Of a DNA stretch of 64,000 nt, positions 62,246 to 64,000 are shown piece by piece. The DNA lies in assembly GCF_004027225.2 (NCBI RefSeq), contig NC_046358.1:61861528-61925527 (forward strand), in the 5' to 3' direction. Positions within the stretch are counted from its first letter, which is position 1. Each line of letters starts with the position of its first letter. The notes under the pieces are model-generated. The model was not told the DNA's origin and ran no database searches. It saw only the letters and a list, made by a program, of their open reading frames with translations. Made by a program: the position numbers and the translations under genes. Source of the DNA: Strigops habroptila. Its lineage: Eukaryota; Chordata; Aves; Psittaciformes; Psittacidae.

Positions 62246-64000
62246 ATATAAATTTCTTCTGGGAGGGGGTCTTTTTTTTGGGGGGTGTGTGTATATGCAT
62301 TTTATATATCATATTTTCCATATTTTGTTTCTTTATGCTGTCCCTGAAAAACATAGCGAGAAAAGCAGTAAAGATTCAATGAGCAATTCCTTGAAAATAG
62401 GGGAAGTAGCTGAAAATCAGGAAAATGTCTTTTCAAAAGGAGTGACAAAGTTCATAGTTTAATGACAATGGCAAGGTTTTAGTAAATATTAGTTTCTTGG
62501 CAAAAGCTGCAGAAGGCAGAAAATTGCACCTGAGTTATGACATATTTTGATGCTAAATACGAAATAGAAAGTAGGTATCTCTGACCTGTCACCTTGCTGA
62601 GATTTCAAAGCAAAGTAATAATTTTATTTTATTTTTCATGAATTAACATTTTTATTATCATCATCAAAACATAGCAAGGTAAAGTAAGAGGCAGAACTTT
62701 GGATTTAATAACAGACTGGAACAAACTGGAATGAAAACCCACCAAATGCCATGCTGTATTTTGTGGCCCAGTGGAAACTGGACTGCTTTGGCTATGCCCA
62801 TGCAAATAACCCAGCTATGACAGGAAATGGAAGTGCATGGTAAGGATAATTTAAGTTATATGGAGTTGCATAAAAACAATTTTAGTCAAATTCCCATTGT
62901 GTGAGGGGGGAGGAAAAGAAGAAAGATAGTAAGTTAGTTACAGCGCAGTTCAGCAAGGAGCATCAGGATGTGTTGCAGTAAAAGACTGGTCCACAAAAGG
63001 CAATGGAACAAATCGCTTCCGTTCAGTAAGATACATGTTTGTTTACCTTGTGGAACCAGTTTGCACAAACTGCTGGAATGCCACAAACAAAATGTGTAAA
63101 TCTCAGTAGAATGAGTTAAGGGATGGCATAAATATCTTCTAAAGGTTAGGTTTCTTGTCACCTGCAAACAAAAATCAGCCTATTTATCTGTATAGTAGGT
63201 CTTTAGTTTGTCAGCATCTTGATTGCTGTAGTCAGAATATAATTGCTACTCTGTGAACTTTGCAATTAGCTGCTATGTTCATTTGGGTATTTTAAGAAGG
63301 AAAGCTGATATGAAAACCAATTATGATTTCCCTAGATAATGGACATTTTTATACCTTTTTTTTTTTCCCCACCAGTTTGACAGAGTGCATTGTGAATATA
63401 AAGAAAGTTCCAGAACTGCATACAAAACCCAATCTGTCAGGCATTTACGCAAATCTAAAATAACATTCATTTAGAACTCCCACTCTGCTGAACCAAGACT
63501 TCATAAATTACCCCATAAAGCTGGTAGTTGCTCATTTCCTAGCTAAAGATAGGTAATGGACTCTTACGTGTGCAAGCAATGAGAAAAGTTTCATTTCTTT
63601 GTGGATAAAACAGGAAATTTGTTTTGACTGTATTCAGAGAAAACTATTACCAGGATACCCACTTCTCAATCACGAAATGCTAATTCCTACCTTTAGGTAT
63701 TCCAGATCTATACAGGGCTACTTTCACCGCCTTTAGATTGATTTTTTCAGCTAAGCCTTTTCTTTCCCTTTGTCACTGCCAACAAGAGCAATATGCAAGT
63801 TAAGAATTTAAGTTATGTTTCACAGAAAGAATTTGTATTATTTTGTTTTTAAATCACAGTTCGAATTCATGACATATGTGCAAAGAAAGCAAAGAGTATT
63901 TAAGGCATGATATATCTTTTGAGTAACTTTTTTTTTTCTCTTGGCAGTGGTTAAATTGGTAATCTTCATGGTTTCGATAAATCTTTGTGTTGAAAAATAA
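62246..64000. other. Non-coding DNA to window end
   Basis: Begins with a T8/G6 stretch and GTGTGTGTATAT at about 62272-62294, then unique AT-rich DNA. No gene, RNA gene or known repeat recognised. Confidence 0.5.

Noticed and set aside
61593..62462. 289-codon open frame on the plus strand
   Set aside because: It lies within the GC-rich ERV-type repeat and its translation follows the tandem subunits and poly-C run. It matches no gag, pol, env or host protein pattern.
1..64000. CRISPR arrays, operons, tRNA or rRNA genes
   Set aside because: The sequence is vertebrate nuclear DNA. I saw no regularly spaced direct repeats of CRISPR type and no convincing tRNA A/B-box pair or rRNA block.

Overview
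The window looks like avian nuclear DNA. It is AT-rich and carries many truncated CR1 LINEs, several still ending in the ATTCTATG-type 3' motif. It also has bird ERVL-type LTRs and a two-coding-exon gene whose product matches avian follicle-stimulating hormone beta (FSHB). The LTR family suggests a neoavian bird, probably a passerine, but I cannot name the species.

Layout. (1) Positions 1-10624 form a large inverted repeat. Bases 1-2087 equal the reverse complement of 8538-10624 (position i pairs with 10625-i) with no difference or indel in any stretch I compared. The arms flank a 6,450-bp spacer, and the left arm may continue beyond the window. The spacer holds an LTR, two CR1 pieces, a truncated LTR and a CpG island (about 5105-5650) with an ETS site, a GC box and an E-box. 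(2) 10.6-28.6 kb is mostly non-coding, with a relatively young CR1 at 20.5-21.2 kb and one candidate spliced exon at 21.5 kb. (3) 28.6-32.1 kb is FSHB on the minus strand: TATA box, short untranslated exon 1, exon 2 (signal peptide and N-terminal half), exon 3 (C-terminal half), and a long presumed 3' UTR that carries an old CR1. (4) 32.1-64 kb is a gene desert upstream of FSHB, with scattered CR1 remnants, a nearly full-length minus-strand solo LTR at 59.7-60.35 kb and a GC-rich ERV-type repeat at 61.6-62.25 kb.

Function. FSHB is the only gene I can call with confidence. It encodes the hormone-specific subunit that pairs with the common alpha subunit (CGA) in pituitary gonadotropes. From known vertebrate gene order (KCNA4 - FSHB - ARL14EP - MPPED2) and the strand of FSHB, the CpG island at 5.1-5.65 kb is where an ARL14EP promoter could lie, with its coding exons left of the window. 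That is inference: I found no ARL14EP coding exon. The most striking unexplained structure is the inverted repeat around that island. It is either a very recent or conversion-maintained palindrome, or a fold-back assembly artefact.
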